Positions 47,306 through 57,914 are shown, counted from the stretch's first letter. The stretch: 64,000 nucleotides of DNA from G036327475 sp036327475 (GCF_036327475.1 NZ_CP132913.1:496001-560000); one strand, 5' to 3'. Program-made: numbers and translations. Notes: a model not told the origin generated them from the sequence alone.

Positions 47306-48387
47306 CAGGGCGTCTCGGACAATGCAGCGAGCTGATCGGCCTGATACTCCTGCATGATAGGTTGGATCAGCATATCCAGCTTACCTTCGATCACTTCCTC
47401 CAGCTGGTACAGCGTCAGGCCGATGCGGTGATCTGTCACCCGCCTCTGCGGGAAATTGTAGGTACGGATGCGATCGGAGCGATCACCACTGCCCAGCAGG
47501 TTGCGTCGCGCGGTAGACTCCTCCTGTTGTCGGCGTTGGACTTCGGCGGCACGTAAGCGCGCGCCCAGCACCGCTAGAGCTTTAGCCTTATTCTTGTGCT
47601 GGGAGCGTTCGTCCTGGCACTCCACCACCAGCTCGGTGGGCAGATAGGTAATACGAATTGCCGAGTCAGTGGTATTAACGTGCTGACCGCCCGCGCCGGA
47701 GGAGCGGAAGGTATCGATCCGCAAATCGTTTGCGTTGATTTCCGGCAGTTCCGCCTTCGGAATTTCCGGCATTACCGCCACAGTGCAGGCCGAGGTATGG
47801 ATGCGCCCCTGGGATTCTGTTTTCGGCACCCGTTGCACGCGATGGCCGCCGGATTCAAATTTCAACAGGCCGTAAGCCCCTTCATGAGACACTTTGGCGA
47901 TGACTTCTTTAAAGCCACCGTGCTCGCCGTCGCTGGCGCTTACAATCTCCACCTTCCAGCAGCGGGTCTCGGCGAAACGGCTGTACATACGAAACAGATC
48001 GCCCGCGAACAGCGCCGCCTCATCGCCGCCGATACCAGCGCGCACTTCTAGAAAACAGCCGCGTTCATCGTCTGGATCCTTCGGCAGCAGCAACACCTGA
48101 AGCTGCTGCTCAAGCCGCTCCCGGCTGGCGCGTGAGGCCATCAGCTCCTCTTGCGCCATATCGCGCATTTCCTGGTCCTGCAGAAGGTGCTCCGCGCTGT
48201 GGATATCTTCTTGCACCTGCCGCCAGCGCTGAAAACAATTTGTCACATCAGACAACTGCGCGTACTCCTTCGACAGGACGCGAAAACGCGCCTGATCGGC
48301 AATGACACCAGGATCGCCGAGTAGGACTTCCACCTCTTCACGGCGCTCTTGCAACGCCTCCAATTTGGCGACTATCGAGGGCTTCAT
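47305..48387 (-). CDS. prfA: Peptide chain release factor 1
   Basis: Recognises UAA and UAG stop codons. 360 residues from the ATG at 48387 (MKPSIVAKLEALQ), the E. coli length. The GGQ motif is in SSGAGGQHVN; the PxT codon-reading tripeptide is PKT in QRVPKTESQGR (PAT in E. coli). The frame stays open upstream into the decayed end of hemA, which has no RF1 homology. Intact. Confidence 0.97.
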   Translation of the reverse strand: MKPSIVAKLEALQERREEVEVLLGDPGVIADQARFRVLSKEYAQLSDVTNCFQRWRQVQEDIHSAEHLLQDQEMRDMAQEELMASRASRERLEQQLQVLLLPKDPDDERGCFLEVRAGIGGDEAALFAGDLFRMYSRFAETRCWKVEIVSASDGEHGGFKEVIAKVSHEGAYGLLKFESGGHRVQRVPKTESQGRIHTSACTVAVMPEIPKAELPEINANDLRIDTFRSSGAGGQHVNTTDSAIRITYLPTELVVECQDERSQHKNKAKALAVLGARLRAAEVQRRQQEESTARRNLLGSGDRSDRIRTYNFPQRRVTDHRIGLTLYQLEEVIEGKLDMLIQPIMQEYQADQLAALSETP

Positions 48388-48407
48388 GCGTGGTGTATTT
48401 ACCTTAT

Positions 48408-49600
48408 GTGTTTTAGTGCGTGTCCAGTCCAAAATATGTAGTCGCTCGGCGTCGCCTTCGCGGGCTGGCCTGCTGTAGCGATTTTGTCGGCGCGGGAACG
48501 AGACAGTTGGTCAGCTTGTACGCCATCTCTTTACAATCTGCTCCGAGTCGGCGCCGAGGCGCAACGCCTAAGGCGCGTTGGCTTCAAACTACGTCAGCAG
48601 GCTACCACCTAGGTACGGTAATCGCGTATCGCCTCCACTGCCGATTGGCTGCGTAGCCAACCAATGAATCTAGACTTTCCTGTACGACGATGGTTCGACA
48701 ATACCGAAGCATGTTCACGTTGCGCCAGATTTTTGATAATGGCCTGCAGATCGTCCACCGTATACAGAAGGCGCTGGTCCGCTTCGCCACCTCCGGATCA
48801 ATATCGTGCGGTACAGCGATATCCACCAGCAGCATGGGCTGATAATGGCGTTGCTTCAGCGCTTGCTCCATCATTCTTTTAGCGATAATCGGCAGGGTGC
48901 TGGCGGTGGAGGTGATAATAATGTCGGCCTCGCCCAATTGGCTATTAATCTTCGCCAGCCTGATGAGGTTATCGCCATGAGTAGCCGCTTCACTCTGTGC
49001 TCGCGCAGGTGGCGCGCCACCAGTTAAATCGTTTCGCCGGCGCCCACCGGCAGCACTGTCACCGCAGCCAGGGTTCAAATTCCGCCGTGCTATGGTGCAG
49101 GCGGCAAACGCCACCGAAACCGCGTGTGAGCTGATTTCAATTTCGGTGCGCACTCGCTTGGCAACAGAGAACAATTTCTGAAACAATCGCTCCAAATCCA
49201 CCGATAGGCTGTGCCCGCGATGGGATTCGGCGAACGCCTTTTAATCTGACCCAGGATTGCGGCTCGACAAGCACCAGAGAGTCCAGGCCGCTAGCGACGC
49301 GCATCAGATGGCTGACGGCCTCATCACTGAGATGCCAGTAAAGACTCTGGCGCACCTGGTCCAGTTCCAACTGGTGATAATCGCACAGCCAGCGTACCAG
49401 CGCCTCCAATAGCCTGTTGTTCAACGCTCAGGTACAGCCGCCAGGTGCAGTTGCAGGTAGATAGACGACACCGTCCTGCACTAGCGATTGTTCAAGCAAG
49501 CTGCCCAACGTCTGCTCTAGGGTATCGGGTAGAACGTCACCCGTTCGTGCCAAGCGACCGGTGCTGTTTTGTGATTGACACCGAATGCGAGCAATGTTAC
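48408..49600 (-). pseudogene. hemA: Glutamyl-tRNA reductase HemA, decayed
   Basis: First committed enzyme of C5 tetrapyrrole synthesis. The start codon position reads GTA (49600), followed by TLLAFGVNHKTAPVAWHERV; then LVRWLCDYHQLELDQVRQSL, SHLMRVASGLDSLVL, SVAKRVRTE, SVAFAACTIAR, ADIIITSTASTLPII, QPMLLVDIAVPHDIDPEVA and at the end RLHIL. At least six frameshifts or stops break it, but it is nearly full length. It directly precedes prfA as in E. coli and diverges from lolB. Confidence 0.92.
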
Positions 49601-49630
49601 GGGTTCAGGTTACAGAGTAGCACAAGCGTT

Positions 49631-49686
49631 AGTATGGTTGCGTCTGCGCGCATTCTACAGTATGGTTGCGTCTGCGCGCATTCTAC
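49631..49686 (+). repeat. 28-bp perfect tandem duplication
   Basis: Two copies of a 28-base unit beginning AGTATGGTTGCG (49631 and 49659) in the hemA-lolB intergenic region, where the promoters of both genes should lie. Confidence 0.95.
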
Positions 49687-49828
49687 TTGATGCTCGGGTG
49701 CAAGAAAAGCCGCACCGCACTTTCCTTCCATTGATGGTGTAAACAACTAAAGCTATTGACGCTAACGATGCCCTCTGTTAGCGTGAGAGAAAGTCATTTC
49801 TCTCACGATATTTAAGAATCTTGAAGTC

Positions 49829-50449
49829 ATGCCAGAGCGTAATTACGCCGTTTTCCGCTTGCTGTCGCTCGCCAGTCTGCTGCTTGCCGCCTGTGGTATT
49901 CACACGCCTTCTGGCCCGGCCAAAAGCCAAACCTCGCCCGAATGGCGAAGTCACCAGCAGTCGGTTTTCACGCTCACCCATTACCAGACGCGCGGCGCTT
50001 TCGCCTATCTTTCCAAGGAGCAAAAAGTTTACGCGCGCTTTAACTGGCAGCAAACCAGCGCCGATCGCTACCGCTTGATTCTGAGCAGCCCACTCGGCAG
50101 TACCGAGATGGATCTCAATGTACAGCCCGGCGTAGCTCAGCTCGTCAACAATCAAGGTAAACGCTACGTCAGCGACAATCCTGAGGTGATGATCCAAAAG
50201 CTAGTCGGCATGTCTATCCCCCTCAACGACCTGCGCCAATGGATGCTCGGTCTGCCCGGCGATGCCACCAATTTCACCATCAATGCCCACGGCTATTTAC
50301 ATCAGGTGAATTATAGCCACAACGGACAGCGCTGGACTGTGACCTACCAGGGCTATCACGACGATACCGTGCCGGCGTTACCGTCGAATCTGGAATTACA
50401 CCAGGGCGATAACCGCATCAAATTGAAAATGGATAGCTGGAGTCTGTAA
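49829..50449 (+). CDS. lolB: Outer-membrane lipoprotein receptor LolB
   Basis: Receives lipoproteins from periplasmic LolA and inserts them in the outer membrane. 206 residues (E. coli 207). Signal peptide with lipobox LAAC (lipidated Cys22) and the conserved QTRGAFAY and QWMLGLPGD segments. The stop shares one base with the ispE start (TAATG). Intact, and consistent with retention of lipoproteins such as Lpp and SlyB. Confidence 0.97.
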   Translation: MPERNYAVFRLLSLASLLLAACGIHTPSGPAKSQTSPEWRSHQQSVFTLTHYQTRGAFAYLSKEQKVYARFNWQQTSADRYRLILSSPLGSTEMDLNVQPGVAQLVNNQGKRYVSDNPEVMIQKLVGMSIPLNDLRQWMLGLPGDATNFTINAHGYLHQVNYSHNGQRWTVTYQGYHDDTVPALPSNLELHQGDNRIKLKMDSWSL

Positions 50450-51306
50450 TGACACGTCAATGGCCAGCCCCTGCAAAGCTGAATCTGTTTTTGTATGTTA
50501 CCGACCGCCGCGCCGACGGTTACCATCTGTTGCAAACGCTATTTCAGTTTCTCGATTATGGCGATACACTCAGTATTACCCCAACCGTCGACGGCCGCAT
50601 CCGCCTGCTGAACCCGGTCGCGGGAGTGGCGGAGGAGGATAATCTCATCGTTCGCGCCGCGCGGCTGTTGCATCGCCACTGTTGGGCAACAGATGACCCT
50701 GCAGCGCCGGGAGCAAATATCCGCCTTGAAAAAGTGCTACCAATTGGCGGGGGGCTCGGCGGTGGGTCTTCCGATGCCGCCACTGTGCTAGTGGCGCTCA
50801 ACGTCCAGTGGAACTGCGGTTTAACTCTAGCCACCTTGGCGCGACTCGGGCTGACGCTCGGCGCCGATGTACCGATGTTCGTTTACGGCGAGGCGGCGCT
50901 AGCCGAAGGCATCGGCGAGCTGCTCACGCCGGCTGCTCCGACGGAGAAATGGTATCTGGTGGCAGTGCCGCCGGTAAGTATTGCCACGCCGCGCATTTTC
51001 GGCGATCCTGAGCTGCGAAGAGACGCGCCGTCGCGCCCGCTCGCCGCGCTTATGGCCGCCAATTTCCAGAATGATTGTGAGCCGATCGCAAGAAAACGTT
51101 TTTCCGCGGTTGAACAGCATCTTTCATGGCTGTTAGAATACGCGCCGTCGCGACTGACTGGCACAGGCGCTTGTGTGTTTGCCGAATTCGATACCGAGGC
51201 CGCTGCCTGTCAGGTTTTATCGCAAGCTCCAGCATGGATGCGCGGTTTTGTAGCCAGAGGCGTTAACGTTTCCCCGTTGCACCGCGCGCTGTCAGGGGTG
51301 CGATGA
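50449..51306 (+). CDS. ispE: CDP-methylerythritol kinase
   Basis: GHMP kinase phosphorylating 4-diphosphocytidyl-2-C-methyl-D-erythritol in the MEP isoprenoid pathway. 285 residues (E. coli 283). N-terminal PAKLNLFLYV, ATP-binding glycine loop PIGGGLGGGSSDAATVL and C-terminal SRLTGTGACVFAEF are intact. Coupled to lolB by a one-base overlap, followed by prs. Confidence 0.97.
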   Translation: MTRQWPAPAKLNLFLYVTDRRADGYHLLQTLFQFLDYGDTLSITPTVDGRIRLLNPVAGVAEEDNLIVRAARLLHRHCWATDDPAAPGANIRLEKVLPIGGGLGGGSSDAATVLVALNVQWNCGLTLATLARLGLTLGADVPMFVYGEAALAEGIGELLTPAAPTEKWYLVAVPPVSIATPRIFGDPELRRDAPSRPLAALMAANFQNDCEPIARKRFSAVEQHLSWLLEYAPSRLTGTGACVFAEFDTEAAACQVLSQAPAWMRGFVARGVNVSPLHRALSGVR

Positions 51307-51425
51307 CCCGTCCGACGGCGGACTAATGCATTACCCATATGACATTGTCCCGCATGGTGTCGCCGCCTTTCCTGGTGTCAGGCTGACGCAATACCTTCTC
51401 TTGAAGCAAGCCTGAGGTTCTTCTC

Positions 51426-52373
51426 GTGCCCGATATGAAGCTTTTTGCTGGAAACGCCACCCCGGAACTGGCGCAGCGTATTGCCAACCGTTTATATACC
51501 AGTCTTGGCAATGTCGCCGTTGGCCGTTTCAGCGACGGCGAGGTCAGTGTGCAAATCAATGAAAACGTCCGCGGTGGCGATATTTTCATCATTCAGTCCA
51601 CCTGCGCGCCCACTAATGACAACTTGATGGAGCTGGTTGTGATGGTGGATGCGCTGCGCCGGGCCTCTGCCGGTCGTATCACCGCCGTTATCCCCTACTT
51701 CGGCTATGCGCGTCAAGATCGCCGCGTCCGTTCCGCTCGCGTGCCAATCACTGCTAAAGTGGTCGCCGATTTTCTCTCAAGCGTTGGCGTTGACCACGTG
51801 CTGACAGTTGATTTGCACGCGGAACAGATTCAGGGTTTTTTCGACGTGCCGGTGGATAATGTGTTCGGTAGCCCGATTTTGCTGGAAGATATACTGCAAC
51901 AGGATTTGGAAAATCCGATTGTCGTTTCCCCAGATATCGGCGGCGTGGTGCGCGCACGCGCGATAGCTAAGCTACTTAGCGATACCGATATGGCAATTAT
52001 AGATAAGCGCCGCCCACGCGCTAACGTGTCGCAGGTCATGCATATCATTGGTGACGTAGCGGGTCGCGACTGCGTGCTGGTGGACGATATGATCGATACC
52101 GGCGATACCCTGTGCAAAGCTACCGAAGTATTGAAGGGGCGCGGCGCCAAGCGGGTATTCGCCTATGCCACGCACCCGATCTTCTCGGGCAACGCCTTTG
52201 ACAATATTAAGAATTCGGTGATTGATGAAGTGATTGTCTGCGATACCATCCCTTTAGATTCGGCCATCAAGGCACTGCCTAACGTGCGCACGTTAACATT
52301 GTCGGGCATGCTAGCGGAAGCGATTCGCCGCATCAGTAACGAAGAATCTATATCAGCGATGTTCGAACACTAA
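51426..52373 (+). CDS. prs: Ribose-phosphate pyrophosphokinase
   Basis: Makes PRPP from ribose 5-phosphate and ATP for nucleotide, histidine, tryptophan and NAD synthesis. 315 residues as in E. coli, starting with GTG at 51426 (also GTG in E. coli). Metal-binding VDLHAEQIQGFF and PRPP loop VLVDDMIDTGDTLC are present; E. coli has TGG where TGD stands in the loop. Otherwise near identical. Confidence 0.97.
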   Translation: MPDMKLFAGNATPELAQRIANRLYTSLGNVAVGRFSDGEVSVQINENVRGGDIFIIQSTCAPTNDNLMELVVMVDALRRASAGRITAVIPYFGYARQDRRVRSARVPITAKVVADFLSSVGVDHVLTVDLHAEQIQGFFDVPVDNVFGSPILLEDILQQDLENPIVVSPDIGGVVRARAIAKLLSDTDMAIIDKRRPRANVSQVMHIIGDVAGRDCVLVDDMIDTGDTLCKATEVLKGRGAKRVFAYATHPIFSGNAFDNIKNSVIDEVIVCDTIPLDSAIKALPNVRTLTLSGMLAEAIRRISNEESISAMFEH

Positions 52374-52644
52374 CCCCCTACCGCGCGCTACCCATTCCCA
52401 GACGCGCGGCACGTTGACGTGCTTTGCCAAGCCATCGCGACTTATTAAGGGTTACCAGTCACTCAACCACTGCGGTTTCTTGAAAAGTACAGACTGTTTG
52501 TTGCCCACAGCTCACCTAAGCTTCACTTAAGCTTCACTCATTACCCAAATGCAGCACGGGTCGTGTGATGATTGGCCACAGAGAAGCCGCTCGCCCGTTT
52601 AGGAAAAATCAACGGTCGTCGTGCCGCTGCGTCAGGTCAGTCTG
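52374..52644. other. Gap prs-ychH, no gene seen
   Basis: E. coli has dauA here, but the dauA remnant of this genome is near kdsA. Only an 11-bp tandem duplication (TAAGCTTCACT twice, 52517-52538) stands out. Confidence 0.5.
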
Positions 52645-52930
52645 TCCTACCGCGGCATTACAGGTTAATGGTAGCGGCCGTTATGGTTTTTGGTGGCGCA
52701 TCAAAGCGCTGCGCCACCAGTCGGAAATTTCCTCGTGACTGCCCATGCGCGCGCTCGCGAGCTATAAACAGTATGCCAACAAAGATGCTACAATGCCGTC
52801 GACGGCCATTAAATTAGGCATGTAGATTTGGGGTAGTTGATTGATCACCGATACGGCGATGCTGGCAACCATTAGTCATCCCCTCGCCCATGAGGCTATT
52901 GCTGACCAGCATTTCTAATTTACGTTTCAT
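52645..52930 (-). pseudogene. ychH: Stress-induced membrane protein YchH, decayed
   Basis: From the ATG at 52930: MKRKLEMLVSNSLMGEGM, then frameshifted INQLPQIYMPN with a stop, then SIFVGILFIA. This matches YchH (MKRKNASLLGNVLMGLG; LNQLPQFNMPQ; SIFVGAILWLAG), a small inner-membrane protein of unknown role. Divergent from pth as in E. coli. Confidence 0.8.
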
Positions 52931-53167
52931 GTTACGCCTCCTAATTGTGCGGATGCCCTTGCTCGGCGTCACTCCTTTCGCTAACTATTCCTATCACTGA
53001 TTAAAGCATAGCCAGAGTTGAACCTCACCTTGTGGTGACGATCACAGACTATTCAATAAATTACACGAATCGAGGCGATCCGTGACATCGTTGGCGGGCC
53101 GTTGATTTGAAAAGCCTTACTCCGGCAGAGTAAACTGGTGTGCAAACCCACAGATTGAGACCAAGAC

Positions 53168-53752
53168 GTGACGATTAAATTAATTATAGGACTGGCCAAT
53201 GCCGGCGCTGAGTACGCCGCAACCCGCCACAATGCTGGCGCCTGGTATGTCGAGTTACTGGCAGAGCGCTATCTGCAAACGTTAAAAGAGGAAAGCAAAT
53301 TTTACGGCTACACTGCCTGTCTGACCCTCGGTGGCAATGGTGTTCGCCTGCTGGTCCCGACGACTTTTATGAATCTCAGCGGCAAAGCAGTAGTAGCGAT
53401 GACCACCTATTACCGCATCGCACCAGAAGAGCTCCTGGTCGCGCACGATGAACTGGATCTGTTGCCCGGCAGCGCTCAGCTAAAGCTAGGTGGCGGGCAT
53501 GGCGGCCATAATGGCCTAAAAGACATTATTAATCGCCTGGGCAACAATCCCCTATTCCACCGCCTGCGCATCGGCATTGGCCATCCTGGCGACAAAAACA
53601 AAGTGGTGGGCTTTGTGCTCGGCAAACCACCCGCGGCAGAATTACGGCTGATTGATAGCGCTATCGATAAAGCGGTGCACTGTACGGAGATTCTTATTGC
53701 CCAGGATGCTACGCAGGCTATGAACCGTCTGAATGCTTACCGACCCGGTTAA
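53168..53752 (+). CDS. pth: Peptidyl-tRNA hydrolase
   Basis: Recycles peptidyl-tRNAs dropped from ribosomes; essential. 194 residues as in E. coli, with GTG start at 53168 (also GTG in E. coli). Active-site Asn in GLANAG, His in RHNAG and Asp in AHDELDL are present; the usual GLANPG is GLANAG. The loop GGGHGGHNGLKDI is intact. Confidence 0.97.
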   Translation: MTIKLIIGLANAGAEYAATRHNAGAWYVELLAERYLQTLKEESKFYGYTACLTLGGNGVRLLVPTTFMNLSGKAVVAMTTYYRIAPEELLVAHDELDLLPGSAQLKLGGGHGGHNGLKDIINRLGNNPLFHRLRIGIGHPGDKNKVVGFVLGKPPAAELRLIDSAIDKAVHCTEILIAQDATQAMNRLNAYRPG

Positions 53753-53864
53753 ACGCCAGGCGTCGAGTAATGCGCGGATTTTGTGTATAATGAACTTAGA
53801 GTGATCTTATGTCGACATTGGCATTTGACTGGCTGATAATAGAGCTATTTAAGGTAAAATGACC

Positions 53865-54956
53865 ATGGGTTTCAAATGCGGTATTGCCGGGTTGCCTAAC
53901 GTGGGCAAATCCACCCTGTTTAATGCGTTGACCAAGGCGGGCATTGAAGCGGAGAACTTCTTGTTTTGTACCATCGACCCCAATACTGGCGTGGTGCCGA
54001 TGCCCGATCCGCGCATGGATCAGTTGGCGGAAATCGTCAAACCGAAGCGTATCGTGCCGACCACCATGGAGTTTGTCGATATCGCTGGTCTGGTGAAAGG
54101 CGCGTCCAAAGGGGAAGGATTGGGCAACCAGTTTTTGACCAATATCCGTGAAACCGAAGCGATCGGCCATGTTGTGCGCTGCTTTGAAAACGACAGTATT
54201 ATTCATGTGGCGGGGAAAGTCGATCCAGCAGAGGACATCAATGTCATTAACACCGAGCTGGCCCTGTCCGATTTGGAGACGTGCGAACGCGCCATCCACC
54301 GAGTGCAAAAACGCGCCAAAGGTGGCGACAAGGATGCCAAGCTGGAGCTGTCTGTGCTGGAAAAGTGTCTTTCACATCTGAGCAATACCGGCATGCTGCG
54401 CACGCTGGAGCTGTCGAGAGATGAGAAAAACGCTATCCGTTATCTCAGTTTTCTGACGCTTAAACCGACGATGTACATTGCCAATGTAAATGAAGACGGT
54501 TTTGACAATAATCCTTATTTGGATCAGGTGCGTGCTATCTCTGCAGCCGAGGGATCGGTGGCGGTCGCGGTTTGCGCTGCGGTAGAATCGGATATCGCTG
54601 AGCTCGACGACGAAGAGCGCGATGAATTCATGGCGGAATTGGGTCTTGACGAGCCGGGCCTGAATCGCGTCATTCGCGCCGGCTATGAACTGTTGAATCT
54701 GCAAACTTATTTCACTGCCGGGGTGGAAGAGGTGCACGCCTGGACCATCCCGGTGGGCGCTACCGCGCCGCAGGCGGCAGGAAAAATTCACACCGATTTT
54801 GAAAAGGGCTTTATCCGCGCTCAGACGATTTCTTTTGCTGATTTCATTACCTATAAAGGAGAGCAAGGCGCCAAAGAGGCCGGCAAAATTCGCTCCGAAG
54901 GGAAAAAATATGTGGTTAAAGACGGCGACGTTATGAATTTCCTGTTCAACATCTAA
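53865..54956 (+). CDS. ychF: Ribosome-binding ATPase YchF/EngD
   Basis: Obg-family ATPase that binds 70S and 50S ribosomes and acts in translation and stress. 363 residues from the ATG at 53865 (MGFKCGIAGLPNVGKST), the E. coli start and length. An ATG two codons upstream (53859) lies closer to the AAGG at 53851, so either may be used. G1 loop GLPNVGKST, switch region and C-terminal TGS domain are intact. pth and ychF lie in tandem. Confidence 0.96.
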   Translation: MGFKCGIAGLPNVGKSTLFNALTKAGIEAENFLFCTIDPNTGVVPMPDPRMDQLAEIVKPKRIVPTTMEFVDIAGLVKGASKGEGLGNQFLTNIRETEAIGHVVRCFENDSIIHVAGKVDPAEDINVINTELALSDLETCERAIHRVQKRAKGGDKDAKLELSVLEKCLSHLSNTGMLRTLELSRDEKNAIRYLSFLTLKPTMYIANVNEDGFDNNPYLDQVRAISAAEGSVAVAVCAAVESDIAELDDEERDEFMAELGLDEPGLNRVIRAGYELLNLQTYFTAGVEEVHAWTIPVGATAPQAAGKIHTDFEKGFIRAQTISFADFITYKGEQGAKEAGKIRSEGKKYVVKDGDVMNFLFNI

Positions 54957-55959
54957 ATAAAATTTGTTATCCCATGATGTTGGATACCTTATCATAAAAA
55001 TAACTAAAATCCACGCACTGACATGGATTATTTTGTCCCATTTAGCTAATGCATTAGGGACAATTACTCAGTTACCAACCTATCTATTCATTCACTTGTT
55101 CACTTACCGCCCGCGGTGAACTTATCTATTTTGGCGATTAATTAGCGGTCTGCTGCTAATGCTTGCCCTCTATGTTGTCGGCAAAAATAAAGCGCAACAG
55201 CCCATATTAAGGGTATGGATATCCATGCGTTTGGTTACCTACAGTACGTTTATTGCATCGTGTCGATTATTTGACTCACACCCAAAACTAATACCTGCCT
55301 GGTCACCAGAGAGGCTTTTCTGCCCACATCGCCCCGTATTTTGTCAGTCATCTGATACGACAACAACATGCTCCTACTTATACACAAACCATGGCTAGCG
55401 TCTTCATATCGTACCTGTGATACCATCCAATCTCTTTCATGCCCGGCGTTCAAATGTCGACACTCTGTAGCAAGGGATAAGGTGGTTGAGAAATGGCTAG
55501 CTACTTTCAATTCCAAAAGTTTATCTTGGCGAAGATGCCATTAAAGTATTACGCCAGTTAGGTCATAAAAGATAGGAATGATTACTGATAGTTTTATGGC
55601 GGTTTCTGGTAACGCGCACTATTTAATCTAAAATGCCGCAGGCCTCAGTGTCTATTTCAGCGACATTAAAACCTAATCCCAGCGTTGAGATCCTATAGGT
55701 AAGTGCGGCCCAATTTAAAGCGTTCAAGCAGGACGTCATAATGACGCTGGGGGCGGTTCATCACTCAATGCCATAAAAGGGATTAAAGCTACGTTGGAGG
55801 AATATTTCTCTGGCCAATGGGTGTTCGGATCGGCACTGATAGCCTGACTTTCGACTGGGAAACAGCTGGGCAATGACCGAAGCAAATTATGTTGCACAGT
55901 AACCAGCGACGCCGGCTGCACCGTCATGACTTTCATGTTTTCAGACCACGGCGTGGACG
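54957..55959. other. 1-kb decayed region, no gene recognised
   Basis: AT-rich after ychF. Open frames on both strands are short. The fragment QPASLVTVQHNLLRSLPS on the minus strand near 55850-55930 may be the tail of the SDR remnant but does not match the family. Confidence 0.4.
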
Positions 55960-56312
55960 ACGTCTTCAGGCTTACCGTAAGGCGCGGCCGCCATGCGATA
56001 TCGCGGCGAGATAATCGATGATAGACTCGACTACGCCGGCAATCCCGGCGCATTGCTGACAACTCCCTAACAACCGCCAAATTCCGCGTCCGCGACGGCC
56101 ACCAGTGTCGCTATGTCCTGTTGGCGACGCAGATCGCCATGCACGCACCTCGGTACTCAGCGCCCGCACACTGCTCTTGACACTCCGATAGCGCCTGGCA
56201 GCTGCTGTGGTCAGCACTAACTCACTCATCCTGACGCGCCAGCCGGATGGCGATGGCGCCACAAATTCCGCCGTCGGTACCGGTGATAATGCGGATGAAT
56301 TCACGTGCCTAC
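55960..56312 (-). pseudogene. Short-chain dehydrogenase remnant (first SDR)
   Basis: Minus strand from about 56305: IRIITGTDGGICGAIAIRLAR, in two overlapping parts, is the Rossmann nucleotide-binding start of an SDR oxidoreductase (GxxxGIG region; the last glycine is altered). It then runs through VADAEFGG, an Asn-Ala-Pro in place of the usual NNAG, and SSLSSIISPRY, with several frameshifts. It follows the hydroxy-acid dehydrogenase remnant on the same strand. Substrate unknown. Confidence 0.6.
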
Positions 56313-56814
56313 CCTCTTTAGGGGGTGAGGACACGCTAGCAAACGCCTGTCTTCCACGGTAAAACCGCCGCCATAGATCTCCAATGTTATTATGAGGTCG
56401 GCGCTGAGTGCCTCCGGCGCTAGCGCCGCGATGGGAGCGAATTCGCTGGCGAAGACGGCGTACGTGAATCTCCCCGCTCGGCTTCGTTTCTAGCGGCACG
56501 CCGCGCCACCGCGCCCAGCCGCGGATCTGGCCGTCGTCCGCTTCCTCAAAGGCATAATTTGGGTGTCCTTTTGGTATAGCTGAGCAGCTCACGGCCCCCA
56601 TGGGACGCTGTAGTATATGAAGATATGCGTTTAGACATACAGCGATTGGTAGCGCATCGCTTGACTCGCTCAAATGGGCTAATCCTTCAGCAACACATCG
56701 ATTTTGCCGGCATGCATGCGGATTACTACCTCCAGCGTGGAGGAATGCATTTTATAATTACCAAACGTAACTCATACCCCTTTATCCATTATAGGATCAC
56801 AGATGATGGGCTGA
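56313..56814. other. Unassigned piece of the decayed catabolic island
   Basis: Minus-strand frame FASEFAPIAALAPEALSADL then LEIYGGGFTVEDRRLLA probably comes from one more enzyme of the operon upstream of the SDR, but I do not recognise the family. Adjacent 56700-56810 shows nothing. Confidence 0.3.
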
Positions 56815-57746
56815 AGTGCAGTGGTAGAAGCGCCGGGCCGCAGCGTGGCCCGAGGTCAAGGCCAGGGATAATCGACGATATGCTGTGGACTCATGGCGTC
56901 GATGCGGGTCACGTCGCACAGCGCCATGGTCGATTTCATCTCTTTCCGTAACGGGTCCAGACATAAGGTCACACACGCTTCGCCCAATGTACTCAGGTTG
57001 TAGAGGAAAGCGCGGCCAATCATTACGTTGTCCGCGTCCATTGTCGTAATTCACCGGCACCACCGACTACGCTAATGGTGGACGGCGTGCCATCCCAGCT
57101 AGCGACCGCCGTGATTGGATACCACGATGGCGTCCGCACCGGCAAACGAAGCGCCTGGCCAGTCCGCGCTGTCCATGATCCCTTTGATCACCAATTTGCC
57201 GCGCCAGCGTTTTTTCTCAGGCAACATCCCCCCAGCAGAAACTGCGGTCGAACTGGCGTCTCATCCAACTCCGTGAAACCCAAGGTGTCGGTGACGCATT
57301 TGGCGTGGCCGGCAATATTATAAAGGCGTTTCAGAGAGGTGCGGCGTAGCGTTTGCGGCGCCCACAGGCACCAACGCGGATACATCAGGATTGACATCAT
57401 CCCGCACAGCGTCGGCGCCGGGGCACCGATAGCCCGCTGAGGATATCTTTATGACGCCGCTCCTGAATCGGAAGATCGCGCGTCAAGGAAAGGGCAGAAC
57501 AGCCCGCGGCAGCGCGGGTGCTCAAATCAGGCAATAAAGCCTCGATCTTTCATCGTGTAAATCGAAACCAAACGGCTTGGCGTACTCAGCCGCCACCGCT
57601 TTGATACTGCTAATACTGACGGTGGAAGGCGAATAGGGTACACCCGTCTCCGTAGCCCGAGCAGCCAGCAGCTCGCCCTCGGGATGGAGCATGCTGATCA
57701 GCCCGATGGACACCAAAATCAACGGCAGTGACACCGGTTGTTTCAT
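56815..57746 (-). pseudogene. FMN-dependent alpha-hydroxy-acid dehydrogenase (LldD-like), decayed
   Basis: Minus strand in order: PVSLPLILVSIGLISMLHPE, GELLAARA, STVSISSIKAVA, AEYAKPFGFDL, SLKRLYNIAGHAK, IVIKG-type lysine segment, AIVSNHGGRQ-like region, DADNVMIGRAFLYNLSTLGEA and EMKSTMALCDVTRID. This is the lactate/glycolate/mandelate dehydrogenase fold (compare LldD VLLGRAFLYALATAGQAG). Stops and frameshifts throughout; the first 70 residues are missing. Exact substrate unknown. Confidence 0.82.
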
Positions 57747-57914
57747 GTCACAGAATGTGGTTGTGCGGGTAGTAATATGTTCTATGTTGCGCCCACGCGC
57801 TGGCGAAAGTGCAATCGCGCGAGACCTCGCTGTTTTCTCGATGGGCGGCCTGCGTCAAGGAGACGCTTATCAATATAGTCTAAATAACCTCGGCACGCGC
57901 CGGCGCGCCAAGCG

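Noticed and set aside
47596..48051. 151-codon plus-strand frame
   Set aside because: Antisense to the intact prfA.
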